Shown: positions 8,274 to 17,189, counted from the first letter of the stretch. The stretch is 64,000 nt of DNA from Candidatus Marsarchaeota G2 archaeon ECH_B_1 (GCA_003019535.1 NEXG01000001.1:168153-232152); one strand, 5' to 3'. Program-made: numbers and translations. Notes: a model not told the origin generated them from the sequence alone.

Positions 8274-9227
8274 ATGTCTGAAAAAATTAAAAACGGCGAA
8301 GTTAAGCCCGAGCAGCTTATCTGTCCGAATTGTGGGTCAGTCAATATTATCTATAGTTCACGAGGGGAATTGGTTTGCGATGATTGTGGGACTGTGATAA
8401 GTGAAAGAGAAATAGATTTCGGCCAAGAGTGGCGCGCTTTCACAGCCGAGGAGCGGGAGAAACGTAGCAGAGTTGGCGAGTCAATTAAGCCAGGAATGAC
8501 CACTGGAATGATGAGTACAATTATCGATAAAAGGGATATTAACAAATTAAAACTCGATGCGCAAAGAAGAGTTGACGCGCTTCAAATGAGAAAGTGGCAA
8601 ATGAGAAGCAGATTTCAGACTGCGCGTGACAGGAGTACCGCTCAAGCTTTGGCTGAAATAAGCCGTATTGCAACACCTCTCAAACTCCCAGAAAATGTTA
8701 AGGCTGAGGCCGCAACTATTTATCAGAGAGCAGTTGACGCAGGTCTCGTACGCGGTAGAAGCATAGAATCAATTGTTGCCGCAACACTCTATGTAGCATG
8801 TAGGAAACTCAACCTACCTATTTCACTAGATCAGATAACACAGTATACAAGAAATCAGAACAAAAAGGACGTTGCAAGGTGCTATCGCCTACTAGTAAAG
8901 GACTTAAACATAATTATGCCTGTACCTGACCCTGTTAGCTATATTCCAAGAATCGCCTACAAATTGGGTTTGGATGAAGGCGCCCAAGATAAGGCCCAGG
9001 AAATAATAAGACAGGCCCAAGAGGTGGGTATAACTGCCGGAAAAGACCCTGCTGGACTCGCTGCGGCAGCAATCTACGTCGTAAGCTTGCTTGAAAACAA
9101 GAAAAAGACTCAAAGAGAAATTGCAAGTGCCGCAGAAGTGACAGAGGTGACGGTCAGGAACAGATACAAAGAACTTGTAGACAAACTAAAACTAATGCCT
9201 CCAATTCAGGACAGCAAAGTTGTTTAA
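8274..9227 (+). CDS. tfb: Transcription initiation factor B (TFB)
   Basis: A 317-residue TFIIB homologue that binds the TBP-DNA complex and positions RNA polymerase. The N-terminal zinc ribbon (CPNCGS ... CDDCGT) is followed by the B-reader/linker with GQEWRAF, then two cyclin folds of about 90 residues each. The C-terminal helix-turn-helix (REIASAAEVTEVTVRNRYKE) contacts the BRE element. An upstream TTG at 8229 is in frame but lies inside the leader hairpin region; ATG 8274 has a strong GAGGTGG site seven bases before it. The stop codon overlaps that of aif1 on the other strand. Confidence 0.97.
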   Translation: MSEKIKNGEVKPEQLICPNCGSVNIIYSSRGELVCDDCGTVISEREIDFGQEWRAFTAEEREKRSRVGESIKPGMTTGMMSTIIDKRDINKLKLDAQRRVDALQMRKWQMRSRFQTARDRSTAQALAEISRIATPLKLPENVKAEAATIYQRAVDAGLVRGRSIESIVAATLYVACRKLNLPISLDQITQYTRNQNKKDVARCYRLLVKDLNIIMPVPDPVSYIPRIAYKLGLDEGAQDKAQEIIRQAQEVGITAGKDPAGLAAAAIYVVSLLENKKKTQREIASAAEVTEVTVRNRYKELVDKLKLMPPIQDSKVV

Positions 9228-9532
9228 TCCACGTATATTTGTTCCTTATTGAATCCTAACCCCACGAGTAACGGCACCACCTTATCTTTATGGTTACCCT
9301 GTAACTCAATATAGTTGTTTTTCGCGGTGCCACCACATGCTAAGGAAGCCTTAAGTTTACTCGCAATTGACTTGATGTCTATATCATCCGTAAATCCCTC
9401 GATTATTGTAACATCTTTCCCAAATCTTCGCCTTTCCGTTCTGACAGTGATGGTCTGCTGCTCCTTAACTATACTATCCCATACACCTAAGTCTTCTGTT
9501 CCAAACAGAACCTTTTCCTTCTTGTCTACCAT
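9224..9532 (-). CDS. Translation initiation factor aIF1 (SUI1)
   Basis: A 102-residue member of the eIF1/SUI1 family, which guards start-codon choice on the small subunit. The core motif RRFGKDVTIIEGF and the strand-loop LKASLACGGTAKNN (near residues 63-76) match the family, followed by the typical QGNHKDKVVPLL helix. ATG 9532 is clear. The gene converges on tfb with overlapping stop codons. An A/T-rich stretch at 9568-9582 may hold its promoter and one for the opposite strand. Confidence 0.95.
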   Translation of the reverse strand: MVDKKEKVLFGTEDLGVWDSIVKEQQTITVRTERRRFGKDVTIIEGFTDDIDIKSIASKLKASLACGGTAKNNYIELQGNHKDKVVPLLVGLGFNKEQIYVD

Positions 9533-9589
9533 TAAGCCTTTCTACACCGATTGTCTCAATAACTTCATATTATAATATAAAGTTTTCCC

Positions 9590-9769
9590 ATGCCTGCTTA
9601 CAATCTCATTGGAGATCATAAACGGCTCTATCGGAGAGGCGACATTGTTCAGGTAACAGACTCAAGAACATGGCCACCGAGTTTGGGAACCCCCTGCCCG
9701 GACGCAATAGATGAAAGTACATTAAACTTAAAACTTTGGAGGGTGGTGTATATTAGAATTGACTCTTAA
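9590..9769 (+). CDS. Possible 59-residue protein overlapping rpoP
   Basis: The frame runs from ATG 9590 (MPAYNLIGDHKRLYRRGD) to a stop at 9767. It fills the gap before rpoP and overlaps its start by 11 bases. The rpoP ribosome site lies inside it, an arrangement typical of coupled genes. No family is recognised. The TATA-like stretch at 9570-9582 is too close for the ATG to be the normal start of a transcript from it, which weakens the call. Confidence 0.4.
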   Translation: MPAYNLIGDHKRLYRRGDIVQVTDSRTWPPSLGTPCPDAIDESTLNLKLWRVVYIRIDS

Positions 9770-9899
9770 ATGCACTGAGTGTGGGTACGAACCAAGGCCT
9801 GATGAGGTAAGTATACGTTCTTTTCCAAAGTGTCCAAAATGTGGCTCAAGGGTTTTCATGAAGGTTTCACCAATCAACCCCCGTTTCAAGACTGATTAA
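9759..9899 (+). CDS. rpoP: RNA polymerase subunit P (Rpb12-like zinc ribbon)
   Basis: A 46-residue protein with CTECGY and CPKCGS, a four-cysteine zinc ribbon, followed by VFMKVSP, a pattern matching archaeal RpoP/Rpb12. This small subunit bridges the Rpb3 side of RNA polymerase. The start is uncertain: TTG 9759 gives MTLKCTECG, while an in-frame ATA at 9750 sits closer to the strong GGAGGGTGGTG site (9738-9748). It ends four bases before the convergent agmatinase stop. Another small zinc-ribbon protein is possible. Confidence 0.65.
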   Translation: MTLKCTECGYEPRPDEVSIRSFPKCPKCGSRVFMKVSPINPRFKTD

Positions 9900-9902
9900 A
9901 AA

Positions 9903-10796
9903 TTATTTTTGTTTAGCCACTGCATACTTAACAATACCCTCCAAAATTATTTTAGCTGCCGTTATGCTGGATATACCTGAGGGATCATAACTGGGATTTA
10001 GCTCCATCACATCAAACCCAACTAGATTCTTATCCACAGCCTTATCGAGTAGCTCGATTAGAGTGTGCGTGCTTATCCCTTCTGCTTCAGGGTTTCCCAC
10101 TCCAGGCATGCATGATGGGTCTAAAACGTCGAGGTCCACAGATACGTAAACCCTCTTAGAGCCCTTAACGAGCTCCGTGATTGTAGACTCAGCAAAACCT
10201 ATACCATTAGTGAGAATATCCATACTGCTTATTGTTTTAATTCCTTTGTCATGGATATACTTTATTTCATCATGACAAGATGCTCTGACACCAACTTGGA
10301 GAACACCTTCTGGCCCTATTGCTTCACTTACTCTTCTAGAAATAGTGGCGTGACTCAGTCTAAATCCCATGTATTCGTCACGCATATCTGTGTGAGCATC
10401 AAAAACAATGAAAAGATCTGGTTTAAGTGCTTTAACTGCCGCGAGCGTCATCGTGTGTTCTCCACCCATCATAAAAATAGGCACACCAAACGATGAGGTA
10501 TCCATAATAGTCCTTTCAAGGATCCCAAGTGTTGATTGTGTGTCCCCATGAATCACCGCTAAGTCGCCCAAATCGTCTATTCTAAGTTTTTCGGAGTCAA
10601 ACCTGTACCTGTAACTGTACGTTTCAATATTAAGTGAAGCATCCCTTATAGCTTGAGGCCCAAGTCTCGTACCAGGACGCCACGATACACCCGAATCAAA
10701 TGGGACACCTAACATGCATACATCAGGCGAAGGTTTATCGACTGCTACTCCTAGGAAACCAGGTCTACGCTCATTCAAATAGAATGTATGACTCAT
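9903..10796 (-). CDS. speB: Agmatinase (arginase/ureohydrolase family)
   Basis: A 297-residue binuclear-manganese hydrolase, most likely splitting agmatine into putrescine and urea for polyamine synthesis. The metal ligands are all visible: GGEHT near 114, DAHTD at 133-137 and SVDLDVLDP near 222. The N-terminal LGVPFDSG and the late GFDVMELNP are family hallmarks. Arginase or formiminoglutamase activity is less likely in archaea but not excluded by sequence. ATG 10796 overlaps the end of the upstream secreted-protein gene by 4 bases. Confidence 0.9.
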   Translation of the reverse strand: MSHTFYLNERRPGFLGVAVDKPSPDVCMLGVPFDSGVSWRPGTRLGPQAIRDASLNIETYSYRYRFDSEKLRIDDLGDLAVIHGDTQSTLGILERTIMDTSSFGVPIFMMGGEHTMTLAAVKALKPDLFIVFDAHTDMRDEYMGFRLSHATISRRVSEAIGPEGVLQVGVRASCHDEIKYIHDKGIKTISSMDILTNGIGFAESTITELVKGSKRVYVSVDLDVLDPSCMPGVGNPEAEGISTHTLIELLDKAVDKNLVGFDVMELNPSYDPSGISSITAAKIILEGIVKYAVAKQK

Positions 10797-11983
10797 TTGG
10801 ATTTTGTTTTGGTTGTTAGTAATATAAGCGCAGCTAAGATGATTAGAACAACGCCAAAAGTTAAGCGTACCAGAACATACGTACTAAGCGTGGAGCCATT
10901 AGCGGTTGCGCTAGATACAACCAGCTGCTGACTGCCGCTTGAATCAATATAGCTTGTTGTAGCAAATTCAAGTTGGTTATGGCTATAGACCTCGACTATA
11001 TATTCACCCTGAGGTAACCCGTTAAACGTGGCGACACCCTCTGAATCAGTTATATTAGAGTAGGATTTGGAGCCCACTAATGTAACGTTATATCCTACCA
11101 GAGGTGAGCCAAATTCATCACTAATCTTGAAGCTGACATAGTAGCCTGTCGGTAGCACAACTTCAACGGATACATTGGACCCCACAGCCACAGTTATAGA
11201 GTTGGTCAAACCATTACCGAAAGCAACCATTTGATAGTATCCAGGTAGCAATTCAGTAAAGCTACCAGATGAAGTGGAAGAAGAGTTTAAAATTGAACCA
11301 GCGTAGAGTAGGTCCACCGCCTGAGCCTGAGCGGGTTCATGATTCACGCCAACAACTACATATTTCAGTGTTAGAAGGGGAGCGGTTATATTCAAAGTTT
11401 TGTGGTTAAGGTTGATTGTTAAATTTGCATGGAAAAACAGTGGCCCTCTATACGCTGAGACAGTGTATATTCCTGTAGGCAAAAGCACTGAGCCCTTTGG
11501 GTTGTTTTCATTAACCAAGACGCTTGAAACATTGGTGCTTTGAACACCGTTAATCGATATTGTCGCCGATGACAACAAGCCACCTCTAGGATTCATAATT
11601 TCATAAGTCACGTTAACAACGTTTACTGTAAGGTTAAAACTCAGCGTTGTATTAGGTGTAAGTTGTATGTGATAGTTCTCTAAAACAATCGTGCTCATAA
11701 AGGTAACGTTTAGGTCTGCGTTTATACTTTGATTTAACGGGAAGGTTATATTTGCTTGTCCACGTGCATCAGTAGCTGGGAAGTTTATTGGTCCTATACT
11801 CTTGTTACCAATCATGTACTCTATATCCGCATAGGCTTTCGCGACTGGGTAGCCATCTAGGCTTGTCACTTTTAACTTAACAGTTGTCTGAGGCGTGGTA
11901 GCAGCTTTTACTTGAACAACACCAGCATACATCAAAACTACTATAGTAAGTAAAATAATTGAGATAACTATTGGTTTATTCGT
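10793..11983 (-). CDS. Secreted, membrane-anchored beta-sandwich protein (ACG start likely)
   Basis: The first ordinary start (TTG 11935) would begin in the middle of a signal peptide. In the same frame upstream the sequence reads NKPIVISIILLTIVV before LMYAGVVQVKA, a textbook signal. The only well-placed codon is ACG at 11983, five bases after GGGGTGAG. The mature protein has repeated carboxypeptidase-regulatory-like sandwiches (for example LVGYNVTLVGSKSYSN and EGVATFNGLPQGEYIVEVY), many N-glycosylation sites, and a C-terminal membrane helix (VLIILAALILLTT) with a lysine tail. It is probably an S-layer-associated surface protein. Specific function unknown. Confidence 0.75.
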   Translation of the reverse strand, partial: TNKPIVISIILLTIVVLMYAGVVQVKAATTPQTTVKLKVTSLDGYPVAKAYADIEYMIGNKSIGPINFPATDARGQANITFPLNQSINADLNVTFMSTIVLENYHIQLTPNTTLSFNLTVNVVNVTYEIMNPRGGLLSSATISINGVQSTNVSSVLVNENNPKGSVLLPTGIYTVSAYRGPLFFHANLTINLNHKTLNITAPLLTLKYVVVGVNHEPAQAQAVDLLYAGSILNSSSTSSGSFTELLPGYYQMVAFGNGLTNSITVAVGSNVSVEVVLPTGYYVSFKISDEFGSPLVGYNVTLVGSKSYSNITDSEGVATFNGLPQGEYIVEVYSHNQLEFATTSYIDSSGSQQLVVSSATANGSTLSTYVLVRLTFGVVLIILAALILLTTKTKSK

Positions 11984-12281
11984 CGGTACTCACCCCTTGG
12001 GAAGCCCTTATTGTTGCTATACTATTATCGGCTATACCACTACGGGCAAGTGTAGACTCGTTACAGTGAACCTCGTTAGGGGGCACATCATCCACTGGTA
12101 TCACGCTTAACTCGAGTTTTTTCTTTCCCGCAATAACGACGTCAATCTTATCTTTTATTTGTAGCTCTTGAACAACTTTAGAATTCATTCTGGCTGCGGT
12201 CGGCGCAACATCCGTTTTCCTTCTTAATCTGAGCCGTCTTTCTGGTAACCTTGAAGTCATCTCTTCATCCACCAGTTTCAC
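11976..12281 (-). CDS. Stand-alone double-psi barrel protein resembling the Cdc48 N-domain
   Basis: A 101-residue protein starting at GTG 12281, overlapping the glyS stop by 4 bases. The central part (ARMNSKVVQELQIKDKIDVV then KKKLELSVIP, NEVHCNE, RSGIADNSIATIR) follows the order and spacing of the first barrel in this window's Cdc48 ([19 protein letters not shown] ... KRRTVAIV ... [21 protein letters not shown]). This suggests a free-standing double-psi barrel, perhaps an adaptor. No enzyme motif is seen. The similarity is by eye and needs a profile search. Confidence 0.6.
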   Translation of the reverse strand: MKLVDEEMTSRLPERRLRLRRKTDVAPTAARMNSKVVQELQIKDKIDVVIAGKKKLELSVIPVDDVPPNEVHCNESTLARSGIADNSIATIRASQGVSTDE

Positions 12282-14023
12282 TCAGCTTTAATCCTTTCGT
12301 TCTGCCCAGCGGTAAAGGGTTCCCCGAGCGTGTATATTTCTGCGTTCTCAAAAATAAATTTCTTTAAACTCAAAACCAAATCATTCATTTTTATTCTAAC
12401 CTGCAACCAAGTGTCTCTATCTCTTAGTGTTACACTATTGTCTTCTAGCGTCTGGTGGTCAACAGTTATACTTGCTGGAACACCGATTTCATCTAGTCTA
12501 GAATAGCGTCTTCCGATGGAACCGTCGTCGTCGTACGTAACTTTTAATCCAGCTTTGGATAGCTGAACGAATATGTTTCTAGCGACCTTATCAAGACCAT
12601 CCTTCTTAATAAGCGGTAAAACCCCGACGTGGGGATATGCAATACTACGCGGTAGTCTGAGTACAATTCTTCCATCCTTCTCTGTGTAAGAGTTATCAAG
12701 CATTGCATAAAAAATCCTATCTACACCAAAACTTGGTTCGACAACGTTTGGGAAATACTTTATACCCTTTTCTTCTTCCGTAACCTCCTCAACCCCTAAG
12801 TCTGATACCGCAATCTTAATCCCGTCTACCTCTAAAAATCCACTTTCTAAAGCTACCCTAACTTCGTCGTCATCCAAGCTTTTTATCCTAGCAATTATGA
12901 GACCCGTTTTCTCAGCGTAAATCGACCTTAATTTGTTTACATCCCACTTAAACCTTAATCTTTTCTTTACTATGGGTTTTTCTAATGGTTTAAAGACGCG
13001 TAGATCCACACCGCTCAACTTAGAGTGTGCGCTAAGATCAAAATCCCCTCGAAACGAATAACCTGCGACTTCCACCCAACCCCATTTATCAACTTTCACC
13101 ATTAAATCCCACGTCTGCTTAGAATAGTGTGGCAACTTGAGTTTGGGAACCTCAAGGAAATGGTAGCTCTCAGGCGGGAAACCTAAGCTTTCAATAAACC
13201 TCTGTCCTAGAACCATGAAGTATGCTAACCACTGATTACAAACAATGTTTGTATGTATAGCATCTTGAACTTTCACTTCACTCACGGCTTGGTGGTTTTC
13301 ACAGAGCAATCTTAGAGTGCTGTTTTCAACATCAGCCAAAAGTTGATTCTGAGCATCGTCAGGGTCAAAGAAGAACTCTAACTCCATCTGCGTGAACTCT
13401 CTGAGCCTGAGCGGACCCTGTCTCGGGGAAATCTCGTTTCGACCCACTTTACCTATTTGGGCTAGCCCAAAAACCCTTTTCTCCCTCAAGTCTTCATAGG
13501 CTCGTTTAAACATAGTGAACATGCCCTGCGCGGTCTCGGCCCTTATATACCCAACAGAAGACGCGTATGGCCCTATAGTGGTCTTAAACAATAAATTGAA
13601 GCTGTAGGGTTGACCTAATGTTCCGCCGCAAAATGGGCACTTTACACCCCTCTTAAAATACTCAAATAAATCTTTATTATCCAGGTTTTCAATCTTAACA
13701 CCAAGCTCATCGAGTAAATGGTCAGCTCTATATATTCTCCCGCATTTAGAACACTCGACCACAGGATCCGTAAAATGGTCAACATGTCCACTCGCTTTGA
13801 ACACTTGCTCGGGTGTTATTATCGGTGTCTCAACCAGATAAACAAGGTCTGGGTGCGATTCAACAAATATTTTTTTCCACAAATCAACTATGTTGGATTT
13901 AATCTGAGCCCCGATTGGTCCATAGTCGATAAACCCGGCAACCCCTCCATATATCTCTGCTGACTGCATATATAACCCTCTTCTCTTCGCCAAATCAGTT
14001 ATTTTCTCATACTTAGATGACAA
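12278..14023 (-). CDS. glyS: Glycyl-tRNA synthetase
   Basis: A 581-residue class II synthetase of the archaeal/eukaryotic dimeric type that charges tRNA-Gly. Motif 2 region FGLAQIGKVGRNEISPRQGPLR and motif 3 region PSFGVDRIFYAML are visible, with the anticodon-binding domain at the end (PHVGVLPLIKKDGL). A zinc-binding set CSKCGR ... CPFCGG lies in the N-terminal insert near residues 95-140. TTG 14023 gives the usual SSKYEKITDLAKRRG start. It leads a three-gene run with the barrel and surface-protein genes, joined by 4- and 8-base overlaps. Confidence 0.97.
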   Translation of the reverse strand: MSSKYEKITDLAKRRGLYMQSAEIYGGVAGFIDYGPIGAQIKSNIVDLWKKIFVESHPDLVYLVETPIITPEQVFKASGHVDHFTDPVVECSKCGRIYRADHLLDELGVKIENLDNKDLFEYFKRGVKCPFCGGTLGQPYSFNLLFKTTIGPYASSVGYIRAETAQGMFTMFKRAYEDLREKRVFGLAQIGKVGRNEISPRQGPLRLREFTQMELEFFFDPDDAQNQLLADVENSTLRLLCENHQAVSEVKVQDAIHTNIVCNQWLAYFMVLGQRFIESLGFPPESYHFLEVPKLKLPHYSKQTWDLMVKVDKWGWVEVAGYSFRGDFDLSAHSKLSGVDLRVFKPLEKPIVKKRLRFKWDVNKLRSIYAEKTGLIIARIKSLDDDEVRVALESGFLEVDGIKIAVSDLGVEEVTEEEKGIKYFPNVVEPSFGVDRIFYAMLDNSYTEKDGRIVLRLPRSIAYPHVGVLPLIKKDGLDKVARNIFVQLSKAGLKVTYDDDGSIGRRYSRLDEIGVPASITVDHQTLEDNSVTLRDRDTWLQVRIKMNDLVLSLKKFIFENAEIYTLGEPFTAGQNERIKAE

Positions 14024-14591
14024 TTATTATTCACCGTAAACCATTAGACCCACGACAGATTTATTGTCCAGACTTGTAAGTGTTTAGACCATTCTTTAAA
14101 CTCAACCAAATTTTAAGGGCTACAAATACTCGGAACCGGCAATACAATACTATTCGCTGTTGAATGAGCACTGTTTGATTTCGGTACGCTTTTAGCCTAA
14201 AAATCATAATTTGAAGCTAGCATCAAGGCTCTACTACAATGCAAAGTGCATATGGCCATTGTTACTTATTTCAAGAAAAAAGACCTTACTTGCTTAACCA
14301 AGTGTAATGCCTAGATAACACCCCTTTGTGCTACTTCTCGAGAGTAGTTGATGCTTACGTAGACAGCGTCTAATCAAACGTAGGTCTCTAAGTCATTATA
14401 GGCTAACCTACACAGTGTTCTCTATAAGCGTGAGTATTCCATCGCGAATACCATATTTTCTTACGGACTCAGATTTTCAAGAGTTGATTCTAACCTTGAA
14501 TGCTCGCAACCTAGAATTGAACCGTTTACACGGATCCAAGAAAAATGTAAACATTTATATGGTCTCGAGACGAGATTTATAAGTACCATAC
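14024..14591. other. Gap with a promoter for the 14592 gene
   Basis: About 570 bases between divergent genes. No frame, tRNA or strong inverted repeat stands out. A TATA box TTTATAT at 14554-14560 lies 32-38 bases before ATG 14592, so that gene's mRNA is probably almost leaderless. The rest is A/T-rich and unexplained. Confidence 0.5.
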
Positions 14592-15254
14592 ATGGCTGAC
14601 GATCAATTATTAAATAGGAAAATAAACGCGGCCTTACAGAATTTTATGGAGGAAGCTCACACTGTATTTAGACATTTAGCTGAGGCCTGTGATCTATTTA
14701 TTAAGGGCGACAAAAACAGCATCAACATGTTGGCTTCAAAGAGCAATCAGACCATGTTTGAAAAGCTATCGGAACACAAGCGTAATATATCTATCGAGGT
14801 GGGAAAGTCTTATAACATCTTACCTCTAAGTACGGAGCACTTAAGAATTTGCTTACTCATCTGGGATGCAGGTTATGTTGCCGAACGTGTAATTCAAAGG
14901 CTAAGTTATATCACGGGTAGAAGTTGGGTTGAAAACTCATTCTTCTATGATAGTATTGGTCTAATCGCTTCATCTATACTACATGAATTCGAAGTAGCGC
15001 TTGAAAACTTGACAGTGCTGCTACGCAACAAAGAAAAGGCAATGAGGCACAGAAAGGAGATAGACGAGCAATTTCTACAAATAACGCGTTATATTGATGC
15101 ACTAAACAAACTCATCCTCGATGAAGTCGACAAGTCACCCGCCCTAATCTCGTTTTATGATGTTGCTAACGACTTAGAAGAAATCTCTAGAAAGATTTTG
15201 GAGGCATCAGAACTTGTTTTGGTCATAGCATACGCTGATTCGGCGCTGGATTGA
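14592..15254 (+). CDS. PhoU/DUF47-like helical protein
   Basis: A 220-residue all-helical protein with long amphipathic helices and no membrane segment. The pattern (repeated three-helix units with HKRNISIEVGKS and RHRKEIDEQFLQITRYIDAL) resembles PhoU-like or DUF47 proteins, which regulate phosphate uptake or bind metals. The acidic ExxxD metal motifs of true PhoU are not obvious. No transporter gene sits next to it. The family call is moderate and function is open. Confidence 0.5.
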   Translation: MADDQLLNRKINAALQNFMEEAHTVFRHLAEACDLFIKGDKNSINMLASKSNQTMFEKLSEHKRNISIEVGKSYNILPLSTEHLRICLLIWDAGYVAERVIQRLSYITGRSWVENSFFYDSIGLIASSILHEFEVALENLTVLLRNKEKAMRHRKEIDEQFLQITRYIDALNKLILDEVDKSPALISFYDVANDLEEISRKILEASELVLVIAYADSALD

Positions 15255-15267
15255 GCCAACAATATAA

Positions 15268-16302
15268 CTACGTGGCAGGGTTCTTAAGATCGCTGTTCTT
15301 AGTGTGGGTTTTACTTATATAAGTATAGAAAAGTGAGCCAGTTAGCGGTATGTTTACTAAGTATAGTACTAACCGCGTTAAGAGGTCAGCGGCTGTCGCC
15401 ACACCCAAAGGTACACCAAGAGCGACATAGGAGGCGATTATGACCGCATCCAAGACGCCCAGCATACCGGGGATGCCTATTGGTGTTGTGGACACTAGTT
15501 CGGCTATCATCATCACTATCATGATACCCCAAATCGACAGCCCATAGTAACCTAGTGAATACATCACTAAGAGAGCCACCACGGAAACCAGTATCCATCT
15601 TAAAGCTATAACAGCGTACGATGTAAGTAAGCGTACGGGTGAACGTTTAATTCTACGCATCGCAAGAGTGAAGCTGTCGAAAGCACGGTCAACCTCGGAA
15701 AGATCCACATCTCTTTTAGACAGCTTTTTTATGACGGGCGAAAGTTTTATTAGTACGCGCTTAACTAAGCCTTTTAGCCATTTGGCGTATATGCTTAATG
15801 CTAGAGCCACCGAGATAAGTATTAGGGTTGATACTATGGCGTAAAACGCGGTTTTAACAAATGGCGAAGTGGAAAAAGCACTGTAAACAACAAACGTCGC
15901 AAAGCTTGCGACGGACACAAACCCTAGCGCGTAAAGCACCCTATGGATTATAACGGAAGCGGTGGGTCCACCGTAGTCCACCGCATGTTTACGCGTCATG
16001 TTTATTCTGACCGCCTCAGCCGCGACACCGCTCGGCGTGGTATAGATAAGGAAAAGACTTCCCATGGTTATCAAATATGCGCGTCTAAAGGAAACGTTAA
16101 TCCCGCTTGGTTTCAGAATCAAATACCAGGCTAACGTATAGAGGACACCCCCTAATACCTCTGTCGCGGCCGCCAGAACTATAAGAAGGGGATTAAGGTG
16201 TTTCACCTTGCTTAGCACGACCACTGGATTAGTATAGAGAATGATTAATGATAACCCTAGGATACCTATCAGCGGTCCAGCTAAGCTTCTAGCCCTAACC
16301 AT
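15268..16302 (-). CDS. Lysylphosphatidylglycerol-synthase-like / flippase-type membrane protein (UPF0104)
   Basis: A 344-residue integral membrane protein with about eight helices. Family signs are the first two helices with LGGVLYTLAWYLIL, the TTPSGVAAEAVRINMTRK loop near residue 92, and the TTPIGIPGMLGVLDAVIIASYVAL segment near 270. Members of this family occur next to glycosyltransferases and may move lipid-linked sugars. The fused synthase domain of bacterial MprF is absent. ATG 16302 has GGAG just upstream. Divergent from endA. Confidence 0.8.
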   Translation of the reverse strand: MVRARSLAGPLIGILGLSLIILYTNPVVVLSKVKHLNPLLIVLAAATEVLGGVLYTLAWYLILKPSGINVSFRRAYLITMGSLFLIYTTPSGVAAEAVRINMTRKHAVDYGGPTASVIIHRVLYALGFVSVASFATFVVYSAFSTSPFVKTAFYAIVSTLILISVALALSIYAKWLKGLVKRVLIKLSPVIKKLSKRDVDLSEVDRAFDSFTLAMRRIKRSPVRLLTSYAVIALRWILVSVVALLVMYSLGYYGLSIWGIMIVMMIAELVSTTPIGIPGMLGVLDAVIIASYVALGVPLGVATAADLLTRLVLYLVNIPLTGSLFYTYISKTHTKNSDLKNPAT

Positions 16303-16347
16303 TTTCTCCTTAACGTATATAGCTACTCCGACACATAACTTTAGTGT

Positions 16348-16866
16348 ATGATTAGAGTCGAAAAGACCGGTGACGCATACCTTGTATTTGGCGAAGAAAA
16401 CGCTGAAACCCTGTATTGGGGTGAGTATTTCGGTCGACCCCTAAACAATTCGAAACCTAAAATAGGGGATAAGCTCTCACCCATGCGCCTATCAAAATAT
16501 GAAGTTCTTTATCTACTTGAGCAAGGAAGGGTTATCGTGGTAAAAGGAAACAGGAAACTGAACATAGCAAAACCTACTGGTAACAGTTTAACAGTTTATA
16601 TAATATACAAAGACCTCAGATCAAAAGGACTTATTGTCAGATCCGGGTTAAAATTCGGCGCAACATTCGCCGTGTATATTAAAGGCCCAGGAATCGACCA
16701 TGCCCCCTTCTTAGTCCAGGTCGTACCAGAAACCTATAGGCTAAGCGGCATAGAGGTGATACGCGCGGGCAGACTCTCCCATGGGACAAGAAAAAGATTC
16801 GTGTTTGCGACCGTGACGAAGCAAAGAAAACCAATATATATAACTCTAAGCTGGGTTAAAATTTAG
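16348..16866 (+). CDS. endA: tRNA-splicing endonuclease EndA
   Basis: A 172-residue enzyme that cuts bulge-helix-bulge structures in tRNA, rRNA and some mRNA precursors. The catalytic triad is present: Tyr110 (KFGATFAVY), His118 (GPGIDHAPFLV) and Lys149 (LSHGTRKRFVF). An N-terminal domain of about 75 residues precedes the catalytic domain. The size fits either a one-gene homotetramer or the catalytic subunit of an alpha2-beta2 enzyme whose partner is elsewhere. The odd intron positions in this window favour the broader-specificity alpha2-beta2 type (inference). Its substrates tRNA-Thr, tRNA-Asn, tRNA-Met, infB and cbf5 are all in this window. Confidence 0.97.
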   Translation: MIRVEKTGDAYLVFGEENAETLYWGEYFGRPLNNSKPKIGDKLSPMRLSKYEVLYLLEQGRVIVVKGNRKLNIAKPTGNSLTVYIIYKDLRSKGLIVRSGLKFGATFAVYIKGPGIDHAPFLVQVVPETYRLSGIEVIRAGRLSHGTRKRFVFATVTKQRKPIYITLSWVKI

Positions 16867-16935
16867 GTAGATGATGTGGCTCGAAAGTTCTGAGCACGCG
16901 GGTGCTGAACCCACGCAGAGCTGATACCAATTATA

Positions 16936-17028
16936 AGCCTCGGGCGGGATTTGAACCCGCGACCCACAGCTTACAAGGTTCAACCGGCTAAAGCCGACTG
17001 TTGCTCTACCAGGCTGAGCTACCGAGGC
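16936..17028 (-). tRNA. tRNA-Thr (TGT) with one non-standard intron
   Basis: Acceptor GCCTCGG/CCGAGGC with discriminator T, D stem GCTC/GAGC, T stem GCGGG/CCCGC. The anticodon arm is intact only after removing 19 nt after position 30, giving stem ACAGC/GCTGT and loop CTTGTAA, anticodon TGT. Unspliced 93 nt, spliced 74. It lies 70 bases beyond endA on the opposite strand. Confidence 0.95.
16979..16997 (-). other. 19-nt BHB intron at 30/31 of tRNA-Thr
   Basis: Insert TCGGCTTTAGCCGGTTGAA. The fold is outer stem GAG/CTT, central helix CAAC/GTTG, bulges AGT and AAC, inner stem CGGC/GCCG with loop TTTA. Standard cuts restore a fully paired five-base anticodon stem, which confirms the position. Confidence 0.93.
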
Positions 17029-17189
17029 TCACATGTTCTTATCTTCAACCTTTTTTAAAGGTTTACCCAATGCGTGATGCCCAAGTTCGAAGATTCAACA
17101 ACAAGTATACGAGACAAATGTTTGCCCTAAGCGTCATTATGATAGGTAACATATACCGGTACCTATTAGTTAGGTTATACCGTGATTAT

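Noticed and set aside
17001-17189. Extended N-terminus of ThiL from 17001
   Set aside because: It starts inside tRNA-Thr on the other strand and is not part of the ThiL family; ATG 17190 fits.
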